DNA from: Pseudo-nitzschia pungens
Lineage: Eukaryota > Bacillariophyta > Bacillariophyceae > Bacillariales > Bacillariaceae
Length of the DNA stretch: 64,000 nt
Direction: 5' to 3'
Assembly (NCBI GenBank): GCA_037355855.1
Contig: CM074763.1
Coordinates: 3,968,001-4,032,000, forward strand
In this document: positions 1 to 10,956 of the stretch, in pieces
Position numbering within the stretch: position 1 is the stretch's first letter
Layout: each line of letters starts with the position of its first letter
Program-made: the position numbers and the translations under genes
Notes under the pieces: model-generated
Databases searched by the model: none
What the model was told of the DNA's origin: nothing
Seen by the model: the letters and a program-made list of their open reading frames with translations, nothing else

Positions 1-607
1 TTTCAACTGGGCAGTAGGCAGAAAACATGGTGACATTGTAGCCATCCCTGCCCTGAAACTTGACAAAGGACCATCTGCCAAGACCAGATGGATCAGCTCC
101 ATGTGCAACCTTGTGGGAGGTGAACAGCTGGTCAATGGAAAAACCTGTGCCGCCAGGCTGAAGCCAAGAGCAGGCAGAAGCTTCATGCTTGTTGTTAGCA
201 AGATAGGAAAAACTTGAGGGACTGACATTCTTCATGCGCCGATTGAAAAGATCACAGGGCAGGAGTTTGGATTCATTCAAACAATGTTCAGCAAAAAGAG
301 CCACACTGGCATTGCTCTTGACAAATTGACGGGCGTTGTGCTTGGACATGGACATAAAGGCAGCTCTGCGCTGTGGTCCAATGTTTTGGAATGTGATGAT
401 GGTGGAGTTAGAGGATGGAGCTTGAGGGAAGGAATGACCAAAACTGTCAGAATCCTTAGCAGCAAGAGATTCTCCATGAAGAGTTAATTGGACAAAATGA
501 GGGACAGGGGAAGAGTCGGAGGGGGAAAAGGGAGAAACAGGAGAAGCATTGATGGGATTTGGATTGGAAGGCATCCCATCACACCTCATACCAGAAGAGC
601 TAACCAT
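1..607 (-). CDS. LINE-G ORF2, N-terminal part (endonuclease start), partial
   Basis: The frame opens at ATG 605-607 (minus) and is open to the window edge, about 202 codons. It is collinear with ORF2 of LINE-A and LINE-B. The conserved TIITFQNIGP segment sits where the first motif of the AP-endonuclease-like domain is expected. The start ATG is the one that overlaps the ORF1 stop in the intact copies (ATGGTTAG). Catalytic endonuclease motifs and the reverse transcriptase lie beyond the window. Upstream ORF1 is damaged, so this is a dead or dying copy despite the open frame. Confidence 0.8.
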   Translation of the reverse strand, partial: MVSSSGMRCDGMPSNPNPINASPVSPFSPSDSSPVPHFVQLTLHGESLAAKDSDSFGHSFPQAPSSNSTIITFQNIGPQRRAAFMSMSKHNARQFVKSNASVALFAEHCLNESKLLPCDLFNRRMKNVSPSSFSYLANNKHEASACSWLQPGGTGFSIDQLFTSHKVAHGADPSGLGRWSFVKFQGRDGYNVTMFSAYCPVE

Positions 608-635
608 AATAATAATAATATACTTATTTAAGTAG
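608..635 (-). repeat. Short LINE 3'-tail-like insertion in LINE-G ORF1
   Basis: The minus strand reads CTTAAATAAGTATATT followed by ATT repeats, matching the last bases of LINE-B (36800-36825). It replaces about 75 bp present in LINE-A and LINE-B between the GTCAGTGATT segment and the ATG of ORF2. No duplication flanks it. Confidence 0.65.
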
Positions 636-2512
636 GAAATCACTGACACTAGCATCATGACTGGAAGAGAATGCAATGGCAGCAACTCCAAGCCTCAATG
701 CAGAGGCTGCATCTTCCCCACCACCGGCAGCAGGAACTGCAGTTGAGGACTCAGGAGAGGCCACAGGGAGGTCACCAGCCATGGCATCATGGGGAGGGTC
801 AGGAACTTCAGGGGGAACTTCAGGAGAGATACCAGGGGAGGCATCAGCCTTGGCCACATGGGTAGGATCACCGCCAGGAGGAACAGCACCTGCAGGCGCT
901 GAGGCCTGGACAGCAGTAAGATTGGAAGTGCCAGTCGCTAAAGTATCCATGGATTGAGAATCATCAAAGCCTCCACCACCACTGTCAGCACGGGCTTGGA
1001 GGTTAAAGTGCAAATCCAGATCAAAAGTGAGATCAGGAGCAAGGTCAACTGACAAGTCATCATCAACAAGTTCCCAATCTCTTGCATCCCCATCACCAAA
1101 AAAGGGAAGAGAATTATCCTGCATTGGATCTGCAGTAGGTGCAGTTTCCACAACACAATTGACTGCAGCATCCCAATGGTAAGCTTCCATCTCAGTCAAG
1201 CACTCAGAAGAGAACCATTGTCTAACACAAGAACCATACTGAGCTTCCAGAAAAATAGGCAGGAAAGACAACATGGCCATTGCTTCAGCCTTGGTAGTGA
1301 TGTTGTACAAAGCAAGGATCTCGCCTCGGTATGAACTGGTATCAACAGAAAGAAAAAGAGGCCATGACCAATTGTCACGGGTTCTGATACCCAGAAGCAC
1401 ACTGCGCAGTGTCTTCAAACCCAGCCCTTGGCCCAAGTCAACTGGAAGATCAAGATCAACTACCCCCAGAACAGGAGCAGTTTCATGGCTCTCAATAAAT
1501 TTGGCTTGGCGGTGCTTAGCCTGGCGAACAGTCTTGAGCTTGGAGGGGGGAAGAGGTCTGTCAGAAGGATTGGTAGCTGTCTCAATAAACTTGTAGAATT
1601 TACCATCAGGTAAAGAGGCAATGTCTGAAGGTTTGCAACGGTTGAACTGGGCTTTGAGGAGCTTAACAGTTTGGGCGCGCTTTGTTGCATCACATAAAAC
1701 ATGAGCAGCCAGAACCGGATTGGGATCAGGAGTTCTGGAGTTGTCAAGGCTGATATTCTTCCTGATAACAGCAATAGGACATGCCTGAAACCTGGGATGA
1801 GTCTGAAGCAATTCGTTGTAGTGGTCAAGATCAAAACTCTGCATGTAAGATCCAAGGAGAAAGCCACAGGTGACAATAACTGGGGCCTGTATGTGGTCAT
1901 ATTTCAGGTCCATATCACGGTCTCTGAGCCTCTGGAGCAATTGTGCTGAAAAGAGTTTCTCCAGGGAAGCACTGTGTCCCACAAAGAATCGTAGATGAGG
2001 AGCAGTTCTACTGCGAAGCCAGAGCTGAGCAACATACAATTCCAAGGTCTTCCTGTCAGGAAGTGTCGTCCAAAACTTGGTAACAGGCTTGGCCTTGGGG
2101 TTGAGCCTGGCTCTTGAGGGAAAAACATACAACACCAGGCGCTTGTCAACAGTCCATAGAAGATCCAAAGCTTCCTTGAGAGACTTGAGCAGCTCATCAT
2201 ATAGTTCCCCAGGGCGTTGTGACATCAACCTTGGAAGGGACAGAGTGACATAAGAACTATGAGAACACTTGGTGCCAGCAGTGACATCCACTGGAGCTCT
2301 AGAATCACTGGAGCAAACCCCTCGGCGTTGGAGGAAATGCCCAGCAGAGGAGGACAAGACAGTAGCATCACCACCACCAGGAAGAAAGGACACTGATTTG
2401 GAAGTGGAAGATTTGGAAGTGGAAGCATCATCAGCCACTGGTGGCGCAGGTGTAGGAGGGCGCTTCTTGAAATGCCAATGAGAACCAAGCACCTGATTGG
2501 CTGCCCACCATA
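624..2512 (-). pseudogene. LINE-G ORF1, 5'-truncated and with replaced C-terminus
   Basis: About 629 residues that align with residues about 417 onward of LINE-A ORF1. They include the conserved block with VTLSLPRLMSQRPGELYDEL, the LLGSYMQSFDLDHY segment and the acidic stretch DLAPDLTFDLDLHF. The N-terminal third is missing through 5' truncation. The natural C-terminal end (…DHG) is replaced by a LINE-tail-like sequence at 608-635 that brings in a TAA stop after SVSDFLLK. It belongs to the same family as the LINE-A and LINE-B ORF1 proteins; the function is presumably RNA binding or RNP assembly by analogy with other LINE ORF1 proteins, but no known RNA-binding motif is visible. Confidence 0.8.
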
Positions 2513-4111
2513 CAGCCTCTTTCATGAACAATCCAGCCAATCTTATTGGCATTTTTGAGTACTCTGAGGATTGCAATCATCCAAATAAGATGGATCTGAG
2601 ATATTTTACTCATGAATTTGCATACCAGAATCTCATTCTTCAAGTTACTAGACAGTCTGTACATCTCTGCATCAATAAATATCTCATCTGGCTCTATTTC
2701 AATACAATGGAGGAAATTTATCACAAGGAATTCCAGAAGGAGAGAACAGACACTACTATGGGGAACACACACAGAAATTCATTCCTCTCTGTCTTTTTCA
2801 ATTTTGCTTGTAAAATTTGCTGGCAAAATGGCAAGGATGACGTCTAACTGCCAAGCTGTAGCTTGCCTTCCCTGTTGATCAACAATTATGTTGAGGAGCC
2901 ATTGCAGTTGCTGCCATTGCTGTTGCTGACACTGTTGCCGTTACATGTCTGCTTCTAAGACAGTGAGTGACTGTAAAAAGTGTTGGCAAACCTGTGGTTG
3001 TGAAATATTCTTTTTGTGTTCAGCTTTCATCGAACTGTTTTTGGTAATAAAAATGTGTGTCCTCTGGAAGTAGAAAGTCAGTTTTCAATGGTAGTAATTT
3101 CAACATTCTGATAGCATTGTTGGTTAGTTTTGCTTAAATGCTGATAGTTTTTTTGATGTTACAGGATACATTAAAACTGTTGTTTCTTGAGTTTTTTCAG
3201 TTCCTCACTCATTTTATTGCAACCCTTGTTTTAGCACGGCAAAGCAAACCAACAGCTTGATGTGACTAATTTTGATCACTTTCAGAGGATTAGTGAGTCC
3301 AGAGACTATGTTGTTCAGTAGAAGATGTACCAAAGGAGGCTTGATGAGAATTTGGCAATGCTCCACATTGGCAATATTGTAATCAAAAGCGCTTAAAAAA
3401 CACAGATACAATTAATTCATTGAACTATTGCATGCAACACTGGACTAGATGATATTTCCACAATGATGTTCCTTGATTCCTTTCCTTCCTGGATCTGCTA
3501 CGTTGATGCTTCAGCCATTTGGCCAAAGTAAACAGCACTCACCATGACCTTTTGGACAGTGGTGTAAGAAGGAGTAGGGAGGCTGAAGGAGATCATCATC
3601 ACCGTCACTGCTATTGCTGCTATTGCTGCTATTGCTGCCATTGTTGCCATTGTTGCCATTGTTGCCATCGTTGCTATGATCAAGAGCAGTGTTTACCTTC
3701 TTAGTAGGCTAAGGCTAAGGCTAAAGCTGTGTACATTCACTCTGCTCCTAACGTCTGTAGTCGGTTGGTTTCCGTACCTTTCTTGGATCCTCCACCAGCT
3801 TGTACTTGGTGTTCAACAATTTCTTTCTGTCATCCAGCAGTGTTGGAGGCAGCAATCAATCACATTCATTGATACCCAACTGTTTGAATTTAATCAGGGT
3901 AGTCTTTGGACACAAGATGCTTCTCCTTCTTTGCCTTGTTCAGCAATGCCACCTTTTCCTTCTTATCTTTCACAGCGCTCATGGCTGTCATTGCTCCACT
4001 GTAAGTGTGTTCCTTCTTCATTGCTTGGACCCCTTCGTTGAAGACTTTTGATTCCTTATCATGCTGAACTTCTTATCAATAGATTTCAATCAAAAGCCTT
4101 CCTTTTCTGCA
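2513..4111. other. No gene recognised; AT-rich with GTTGCC-type microsatellites
   Basis: Short open frames only, none with recognisable domains or conserved context. A pure-looking microsatellite of CTGCTATTG and TTGCCATTG units lies at about 3609-3676, with looser related repeats at 2905-2940. A small AAGGCT repeat is at about 3708-3725. The left border is the truncation point of LINE-G. Confidence 0.6.
3609..3676. repeat. Microsatellite of CTGCTATTG / TTGCCATTG units
   Basis: Consecutive 9-bp and related units (TGCTATTGC, then TTGCCATTG repeated) are visible directly. In translation the minus strand gives runs of Met-Ala-Thr and Ile-Ala-Ala, a by-product of the repeat. Confidence 0.85.
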
Positions 4112-4840
4112 GCCTTTCGTCCGAAAACTGGTTCGCAACCCATCGCGACTCATCGCGACCCGATCGCAACCCAATCCCGACTTTTCTCAGAAAAATGCGA
4201 CCCCAATTTTTTATTTCACAACCTTTTTTCCACTATTCTCAACCTTATTTCTTTTTTTCTCGATCCCCACATCGTTTTCTGGAAAATGTTCGGATCTAGA
4301 CCCTGATATTCAGCACCTCATCACATTTTCATTCCATTTTACATATTTGACTCAATATAACAAATAATTTTTAATCAGATCTTCTTCAATCACACAAAAG
4401 TTACATCGCGCACCATTGTAAAACTTTTTTTCAGTGGTGTCACGTCCCGTACCCTGGCTTCGAAGCCCCCCTCCTTCGCATCACATCACAACAACAATTA
4501 TTTTATTATCAAACAGATGTTTGTATTTCACGCACACCACCATGCCGAAAGCTTCCTCCGACCCAAGGCACTTTGCCAACGATCCCAGAATACCCAAGAC
4601 ATTCCATTGTCGCAACTGAATTGCCTCCGGAAGAAGAAGAAAATCAAAATCCTTCAAGGGATACAAACAAGAATCAAGCTACAATTTCACCTATCGATAT
4701 GTATCTCAAGGACTTTCATATCATCTCAACTCCAATAGCAAGTGCCGGACCTATTATCCTGAGAACAATCTTATGGATTTCATTTCTTCCGTGAAAGAAG
4801 AAGTCACCCTCCCCCCGGTTCGACACCCCCACCATCACAG
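4112..4840 (+). repeat. Rep-X, left copy (decayed)
   Basis: About 730 bp that align with 62806-63550. Shared landmarks are the GCGACCCAAT runs, TATTTCACAACCTTTTTTCC, GATCTAGACCCTGATATTCA, the upstream TGTTTGTATTTCACGCACAC and the start of a shared reading frame. The match ends at 4840, where the minisatellite begins. The two copies differ by substitutions and small indels, so this is an old dispersed repeat, probably a transposon of unidentified class. Confidence 0.8.
4542..4840 (+). pseudogene. Decayed copy of the Rep-X Cys/His protein
   Basis: ATG at 4542 opens MPKASSDPRHFANDPRI as in the right-hand copy (63254). A TGA stop follows after 25 codons at 4617-4619, where the other copy has TGC. 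Downstream similarity continues in shifted frames to 4840. Non-functional. The intact family member is described at 63254-63916. Confidence 0.7.
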
Positions 4841-4975
4841 CAAGCAGCAGCAACGCGTCGCTAATACAGGGGGGACAGCAAGCAGCAAGCAGCAGCAACG
4901 CGTCGATAATACAGGGGGGACAGCAAGCAGCAGCAACGCGTCGTCGATAATACAGGGGGGGGGACAGCAAGCAGA
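4841..4975. repeat. Minisatellite, about three units of 38-48 bp
   Basis: Units contain AGCAGCAACGCGTCG, then ATAATACAGGGGG and GACAGCAAGC, repeated about three times with small length differences. A stray piece of the unit (CAGGGGGGACAG) recurs at about 5061. No coding role is apparent; frames through it are open only because of the repeat. Confidence 0.85.
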
Positions 4976-6112
4976 TACAGGTGCTGAGTGAATGAGCCAA
5001 TCAAAAAATTCGATTTTCCAGTACAAATTGTACAAGAATATACGTAGAAAAAAATTAATCCAGGGGGGACAGGTTGCTTTGATACATTCTTTTCAATCAA
5101 ACTGTGATGACTGGCTCCAGCCAAAGTTCTTGCGGTGATTTGTCAAGTCATAAGCATACTTAGTTTGTTGTCTGCTCTCCCTTCTTTCTCCTCCTGTTTA
5201 TCCTTGTAGTACTTCTTCTCTGGCGCTACATTCCTCCCTAGGGAAGTCTGGAACTTGTTGATCAAGGCAAAATCATTCTGGTTTGATGGATTCATATCAT
5301 TGCTGCGAGATGGATTCTTTGGAGTAGTCTGCCTCCAGTTGCTCTGACCAGGGCATAGAAGTCCAAGTTGATTGTTATGTACTACCAGTATTGCTGCCAT
5401 TGGAACGCCCACATCTTTTGCAATGCATCTTGCTGGTATCATTCTCAGCATCCTCCTGTATACCACAGAAGATACCATGCATCCTCTCCTTTTCACTGGA
5501 AACACCAATGCATGGACTTTAAGGGAGTGTCCTACATCCCGCAGAGATCACCAAGACAGCACTTGTCATTATTAGGATCAACTGGGGGCTTCGCTGGCGC
5601 CAGCGCTGTCTTCCCCCATTCCAATGGAAACATGGCAAAGTCAGCTCGATGTCAAGTTGCCACAGACAGAACCAATCCTCCTCAACAATAATGACTCTTC
5701 CCCGTGCTGTATCATAGGTGGACTGAAACAGGTTTTTTGGAGTGTTTCTCTCGGAAAATCTGAATTGTTTGGAACTGAAAGTGCGGAGGCACTGACGCGG
5801 AAAAAGACGATGTAGATAACAATAAGACACAAATCGAAGCAACGGAGAACAACGCCAATAGCAACACAATCTCTATCAGATCAGATCATCGAGTCATCGG
5901 ACAATCCTATTCTTTTTCTGTGCCATTCTGTTCTTGATGAATAACCTCTCAACTGCTTTGAAAGTTGTTCACACACTACACTATCGAGTTAAGGATGATG
6001 TTGTTAAAAAATAACTCCATTTTTACGTCCGAAGAATCTTTTTTATCTCCAGTCTATCCAACGATATTTTGTCCCGTAGGAGTTTCGAAGAAATCGAAAT
6101 GAGCCCTTGCCC
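4976..6112. other. No gene recognised
   Basis: The longest frame (5143-5508, minus, 121 codons) has no domain, no supporting neighbour and a composition that does not distinguish it from chance. A GC-richer stretch lies near 5590-5640. The right border is the stop codon of the SR-type gene, so part of 6000-6112 is likely its 3' UTR. Confidence 0.5.
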
Positions 6113-8017
6113 TCAATATCGATAACCGCGATCATCTCTTCCACGATCGTTTCCACGGTACATTTCTGGGGACCGACCACGCTGGTCATCGTCGTATCGA
6201 CCACCGCCACGGCCACCATCTCGATAATCGTCATTGCGACCCCGATCGCGATCATCATAGCGGCCACGAGGAGGACTTCTTGAGTACCCTCCTCCTCGAT
6301 CGTCTCGGCGATAGTCACCACGCGGAGGTGATCGGCTCCGAGACCGGCTGCGGCGACGATAGTCCCCTCCGCGTCCCGGAGAGCCTCCCCGATAGGGTGA
6401 TCGATCACGTCCACCGCGGAAGTCGTCACGTCCGCGTCCGCGATCGTCGTAGTCCATGCCGCCTCCTCGATCTCCCATGCGAAAGTCGTCTCTGCGTCCT
6501 CGGCGGTCGTCGCGATAACGATCGTCGCGGTATCGACCACCCCCACGATCGTCTCTTCGGTTTCGTCCTCCTCCTCGTCTGCCACCGCCCTCGTCGTTCC
6601 GATTGCGCTGACGGGCCACGTACTCGACCGTCAAAACACTTTGTTCGAGTCTGCCTCCGTTGGTGGCATCCTTGGCGCGAGTCGCCTCGTCAACGCTGCC
6701 GAATTGCACGAATGCGTAGTTGCGTTTCATATCGATGCGCACCAACTCCCCGAATGGTTCAAACAACATTTTCAAATCTTCTCGTTTGGTCGTTTCCTCC
6801 TGGAAATTTACCTGTGGAGACAATCGTAGAGTCGAGACAAGACAACCACAAAAAGAAAGAAACAAAGGGGAGTGAGTGACGCCATTCGGTGAGCACATGT
6901 TACTCGTTGCGACATGCCGGAACCAATTCAAACGGAAACGGAATTCTTTTTCGAAACAGATGCAGGACGTTTCAAACTGTCGTACCACAAAAAGAGTATC
7001 CGAAGGCTTGATGTTCTTGCGACGATCATCTTCCTTGCGTTTGATCCTACCGTCTCCCCTTGCGCACTCGGCACGCAAAGCCGACGAAACATTTTCAACG
7101 GGCCTGAGGGTTGGATTGCAGAGCAGAGAAGCGTAGTGTATAATAATATCATATCATATCATATCATATCCAGTCCAATCCAATTTAATCCACAATCGTA
7201 GTTTGCAATCGTAGTTTGCGGGATGAGTTTGGTAGGTCGTTGAGAGTGAGGAAGTGATGAGGAGGAAGGAGAAGAAGTTGGTAAGACAAGGAAGTTTCGC
7301 ATGGTATCGCAGGACGGAGGAAGGATGAAAGATAGCGTAGGGATGAATGATTGCACTATCCGACGACGATATTGGATGAAAAAGTTGTATGGTTGGAAGA
7401 AAAAGGGTACAGGTGGAAGACTAAGGAGGTATGTGTATGTGTACCCGTGGGAGTCATTGATGTCGTCGGTCACGTTGAAAGCGAAAGGATGAATGAATCG
7501 TACATCGTACGGAATCGGGGTGGGACGGAGAACGGAACTCAAAAACACGTTGAAATCGCGAACGTAAAACTATGACATCGTAGCTGTAGCTGTAGCCGTA
7601 GCTGTTGTAGTCTTACATTCCACTGATGGCCGCAATGTAGCGCTCTGCGTTGTCCTTGTCTGCTGCGGCCACTGCGTCCTTCAAAAAGACGAAGCAGTAA
7701 CCGCGCTTCTGGTCGAGACGTTCCACGGGTATGGGGTTGAAGGCGCCCGGTTCCGATCCGGGTGGATCAAGAGGTTTGTGAAAGATGGCCATCACATCTT
7801 CGGCCTGGTAATTGGGTTTCAGATTCCCCAGGAAGATCGGTCTCATCGCGGCACTGCCGACATCACTACCTCCGACCGATTCTTCCTTCCCCTCGTTCTC
7901 GGTGGACGGCTTTGCCTCCATGTCGCCATTGGCATTGGCATCGATGCTGTCTCCACCGGTAGCGGGATCTGTGTTCTCGCTCACCGGATCTTCGGCAAGA
8001 ACAGCTGGGTCGTCCAT
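6113..8017 (-). CDS. SR-type RNA-binding protein with two RRMs and an RG/RS-rich tail
   Basis: Coding sequence is complement(join(6113..6811,6986..7103,7617..8017)), 405 aa. Introns have GT..AG ends: 513 bp (splits an ATG codon after AISG) and 174 bp (between LFV and VNF). RRM1 lies at about residues 60-150 with RNP2-like IFLGNL and RNP1-like KRGYCFVFL. RRM2 lies at about 170-240 with LFVVNF and RNYAFVQF. The rest is RGG, RDDR and RSRSRSRSPP repeats, typical of SR splicing factors that act in the nucleus on pre-mRNA. The first ATG after the upstream stop-free TTG stretch is at 8017. Splicing restores both RRMs exactly, which supports the exon model. Intron 2 has no in-frame stop and a length divisible by three, so an unspliced transcript would insert 58 residues into RRM2. 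The paralogue cannot be named. Confidence 0.85.
7104..7616 (-). other. Intron 1 of the SR-type gene, with repeats
   Basis: Donor GTAAGA, acceptor CCCTCAG. It contains a GTAGCT-type microsatellite (7578-7610), a 16-bp direct duplication of CAATCGTAGTTTGC (about 7193-7218) and five ATATC units (7146-7170). An in-frame TAA follows the donor at once, so retention would truncate the protein inside RRM1. Confidence 0.75.
7146..7170. repeat. (ATATC)5 microsatellite inside intron 1
   Basis: Five perfect ATATC units are visible directly on the plus strand. Confidence 0.95.
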
Positions 8018-9446
8018 GTTGACTTGTTTCAATCAATGAATGCACCGTTATGGCGGGATAGAAAAATCGAACTGGCTTTCTGAAAGCCACCAACGATAAA
8101 ACCCTGAAGAAGGATGGTGAGACGGAAGCTGGTTGGGCAGGTAAGATTACCGGTAAGTTACCTGGTACGAGTAATTACTGTAATTTTAAAAGTTACTGTA
8201 AGGTTACCACCGGTGGGGCAGGTCGAACGGTCGAACGACTTTTGCCGTATGCCAGTTTACGATGCGAAAATAATACTGTAGGCTTTTGCTATGCTTTCGT
8301 GCGGTTGGGCTTGCATGCAAAACATGCATGAATTATGAATTCACTAAGAGAACTGCTTGCATCACGTAAGGTTTAATCTTACCGTAATTACTATCAATGC
8401 GTAACTTACCGGTACAGCACACCATCGCGTTTGGGACAGAAAGTCAGACGAAGGGACGAATGAACGAACGAACCAATCTCAATCAACAACCAAAAAATAC
8501 AACATAATACCCGTAGTAATACGAGTAAGGTTAAGTGCAAGATCTTACGTTCCGGTACCGGTAAGATTTTACGAGTAAGGTTACTTGTAATCTTACCCGT
8601 TGCCGGTAACCTTGCTGTACTTCTAATAATACAAAGGTTAAGGGTTTTGTGGTTTAACTCACCGGGTTTTTCCTGACAGGTTATGAGCTAGAGCAACAGC
8701 AGAAGGTCCTCTGTTTTTGCTGACTGTAATCACTCTAAGACAACACGTTGGACACTAATTTATACCCAATGACAGAAATAGCAAGGTCATGAGCTTTCAA
8801 ACGGTACCCAACATGCCTTATGTTGCGTGCCTAACCTTTTCTTACATTGGGCCACAAAATAAGGTCAAAAATTCCAAAAAAACTCCATTTCAACAACCAG
8901 AGCAACAAGGACCTGTCACCCCCCTAACTCCATAACCAACACCACCTTAATTCTGATAATACAGCTCCTCCATCTTCACTATTAGAGCAATAACAAGCTC
9001 TTCAAGTTGCGGATCGATTGGAGCGCTTGGAACCGAAAATCAAACTGGCAAAGCAGCAAGCAAATTCCTCTTATTTTTTGGTCAAAAAACATCCCCAGTC
9101 CAAACTATGGTGAAAATTAATATCTCCCCTGCCACTGGATCGATTCCAACCGGACCACTTCGGACAGCTCTATTATATCAAGAAGGAGAAGCCCTCCAAT
9201 TTGCGGATCAATTGGACGTGTACTTTTTGAGAATCGGACTGTACACTGAGTACAGTGCACTTGAAAATCCAAAAGCAAAAACTGATCAAACTATGGCAAA
9301 AAGTAATATCTCCGGCCCCACTCCATGGACTCGGACAGGACCGCTTCAGACAGCTCTATTACATCAAGATAGAGAAGGCCTCCAATTTGTGGATCGATTG
9401 GACGTGTCGTTTTCAAGAATCCAACTGTAGACTGACCAAGAAAAAA
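8018..9446. other. Intergenic DNA with GTAA/TACCGG motifs, then a tandem duplication
   Basis: Upstream of the SR-type gene, 8140-8620 is dense in GTAAGATTAC, TACCGGTAAG, GTAAGGTTAC and GGTAACCTT words on both strands; this motif family recurs in every intergenic region of the gene island. A 186-bp direct duplication follows at 9102-9430. No gene is recognised before 9447. Confidence 0.6.
9102..9430 (+). repeat. Tandem duplication, 186-bp period
   Basis: AAACTATGG plus a similar 140-bp stretch (ending in GATCGATTGGACGTGT or a close variant) starts at 9102 and again at 9288. A third, weaker trace (GCGGATCGATTGGAGCG) is at about 9009. Both units are open in one frame (9107-9430, 107 codons), which could be a small repeat protein, but no start context or homology supports this. 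Confidence 0.75.
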
Positions 9447-9665
9447 ATGGAAGAAAATTCCAATTATTCAACTGGTGCTCCTACTAAACCTCCAGGGGTT
9501 ACAGCACCTGTTGGATCCTGCAACAATGGACATATACTACCCGTATGTAGGAGAACCGAAGCGGCGGCAAGGCTTCTGGCTAGTGGGGCTGTCTTGGAGT
9601 TCAACAAGCAATTGACTACAGCGGATGCTATGAGAGTTTATGGGTTTACAGAAGCTGAATGTTCA
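9447..9665 (+). pseudogene. Transposase-like gene, 5' part, interrupted by LINE-A
   Basis: ATG 9447 opens a frame of 73 codons that stops making sense exactly at 9665, the end of the LINE-A target-site duplication. It resumes in the same frame at 38418. The two parts give 400 residues in total. The N-terminal part has a KQLTTADAMRVYGFTEAE segment that looks like a short helix-turn-helix. See the 3' part for family evidence. Interruption by 28.7 kb of retroelements makes it non-functional as it stands. Confidence 0.65.
9646..9665. repeat. Target-site duplication of LINE-A, left copy
   Basis: TTACAGAAGCTGAATGTTCA here and, identical, at 38398-38417. A 20-bp duplication is what target-primed reverse transcription by a LINE leaves. 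Confidence 0.95.
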
Positions 9666-10073
9666 CAATTTTCGCATCGCGCATTTTGTCCGACGTTCCG
9701 ATGTTCCAGTACTTAAAACACGTAGATTTCTACACAACTTTCCCCTTTGATATCTCCCTCACTTCTAAAGCTCCTACAACAAAACCAAGCACTACACCTA
9801 TTAACAGAGACCTCCCCTATCTGATTCTGCTGTTTGTTTGGCTGCTCCTTGCTCCCTTTGGTTGCTTTGGTTGCTTGTTTCCGTGTCGGTCGATCGATCG
9901 GCAGCAACAAGCTTCGGCAAGCGAAAACAACACATAATTTTCTACAGCAATTGCAGTACTAATTTCTACAGCTGATTCTGTTTCAGTTCCGCTTTGTCTC
10001 CGAGCTCGGTTTGTTTTTTGATCTGTTTTCAAGCTCCCTTATTATTTAACGATATACAGTCTTCCAAGCCCCA

Positions 10074-10860
10074 TAAGTGATACCCACTTAACGTTCTACA
10101 TTCTTCAAGGTCGAACCCACTTAACGTTCTACATTCTTCAAGATTGAACACATATACACCCCCCTTCTAGAAGGTTCCTCCGCGCTGATCCCTAAGTATT
10201 TGCAAGTTCGCGCGAGCATATCTTCCAGTTCCCTTTCTATTTTCAAGTCAATAGCCTCCCTGCTCCATAAGTGTTAATCACTTAAGAGCTACCCTGTTTC
10301 CTAGCCAAGCCCCCTAGTCCCTAAGTGTTTTCGCTTAAGGCTCCCCCCACTACACCTGTTTTCAAGCCAAGACCAACCGATCCCTAAGTACCTTCTACTT
10401 ATTGCACTCTTGTTTCCAAGACTACAGCTACTACAACCCCTTGTTTCAAGACTACAATTTCCCTGGTCCTTAAGTGTTCGCGAGTTCCCTGCTCCCTAAG
10501 TGTTTTCGCTATTAAGCAACCCCAACTTGAACTTCAAGTTCGACACTGTTTTCAAGACACAAGCCTCCCCCTGGTCCCTAGGTGTTTTTACTAAAGCCCC
10601 TGTTTTCAAGCAAGCAGCTTCCCTGGTCCCTAAGTGTCTTGCTCAAGGTATTTGTTTTCAAGCCAATTGCCCCCGGATACTGTTTCCACTGCTTCCCTGG
10701 TCCCTAAGTGTCGCGCTCAAGGTCCTTGTTTTCAAGCCAACTGCCCCTGGATACTGTTTCCACTTATAAGTACTTGCGAGTTTGAACTTCAAGTTCCCTC
10801 CTGAGCCTTTTAAGTGTGCCCTGCCATTGATATCCCCCGGTCCCTAAGTGTTCCTACTAA
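10074..10860 (+). promoter_or_regulatory. LINE-A 5' UTR hairpin array
   Basis: A run of short inverted repeats with 3-5 nt loops: TAAGTG-ATACC-CACTTA (10074-10090), CCTTCTAGAAGG (about 10164-10175), TAAGTG-TTAAT-CACTTA (10268-10284), CCTAAGTG-TTTT-CGCTTAAGG (10319-10339), TAAGTA-CCTTC-TACTTA (10385-10401), AACTTGAA-C-TTCAAGTT (about 10525-10541), plus weaker members to about 10850, separated by GTTTTCAAGCC spacers. LINE-B has the equivalent array at 23859-24620. Stem changes are matched on both sides. The position in the 5' UTR suggests a role in transcription or translation; this is inferred. Confidence 0.6.
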
Positions 10861-10956
10861 AGCCCCTGGTTTCTACGCAAGCCGCTGCCCTGTTCCCTTT
10901 TGGTCCCTATAAGTCTACAAGCCATTTGCTGCAGTTTCTACACGATTTGCAGTGGT

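Larger units (their letters stand above)
1..2512 (-). mobile_element. LINE-G: 5'-truncated non-LTR retrotransposon, runs off left edge
   Basis: Read on the minus strand, this stretch matches LINE-A from inside ORF1 (about 13848) through the start of ORF2. The match begins abruptly at 2512 inside ORF1, which is a typical LINE 5' truncation. It continues past position 1, so the 3' end and the target-site duplication cannot be seen. ORF1 is very close to LINE-A ORF1; ORF2 is open to the edge but differs from LINE-A at scattered codons. A short LINE-tail-like insertion at 608-635 breaks the ORF1 C-terminus. Confidence 0.9.

Noticed and set aside
4841..4975. CRISPR-like appearance of the repeat array
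   Set aside because: Units are contiguous with no unique spacers of constant length, and the host is eukaryotic. It is a minisatellite.
5143..5508. 121-codon minus-strand frame as a gene
   Set aside because: No domain, no homologue recognised by eye, and no supporting context.
6043..6585. 180-codon minus-strand frame overlapping the SR-type gene
   Set aside because: It is an alternative frame of the same repetitive RS/RG-coding exon, and does not contain the RRMs.
6280..6879. 199-codon plus-strand frame
   Set aside because: It is antisense to the RG/RS-rich exon of the SR-type gene and owes its openness to that repetitive codon use.
9107..9430. 107-codon frame over the 186-bp tandem duplication as a repeat protein
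   Set aside because: Openness follows from duplication of one open unit. No start context, domain or conservation supports expression.
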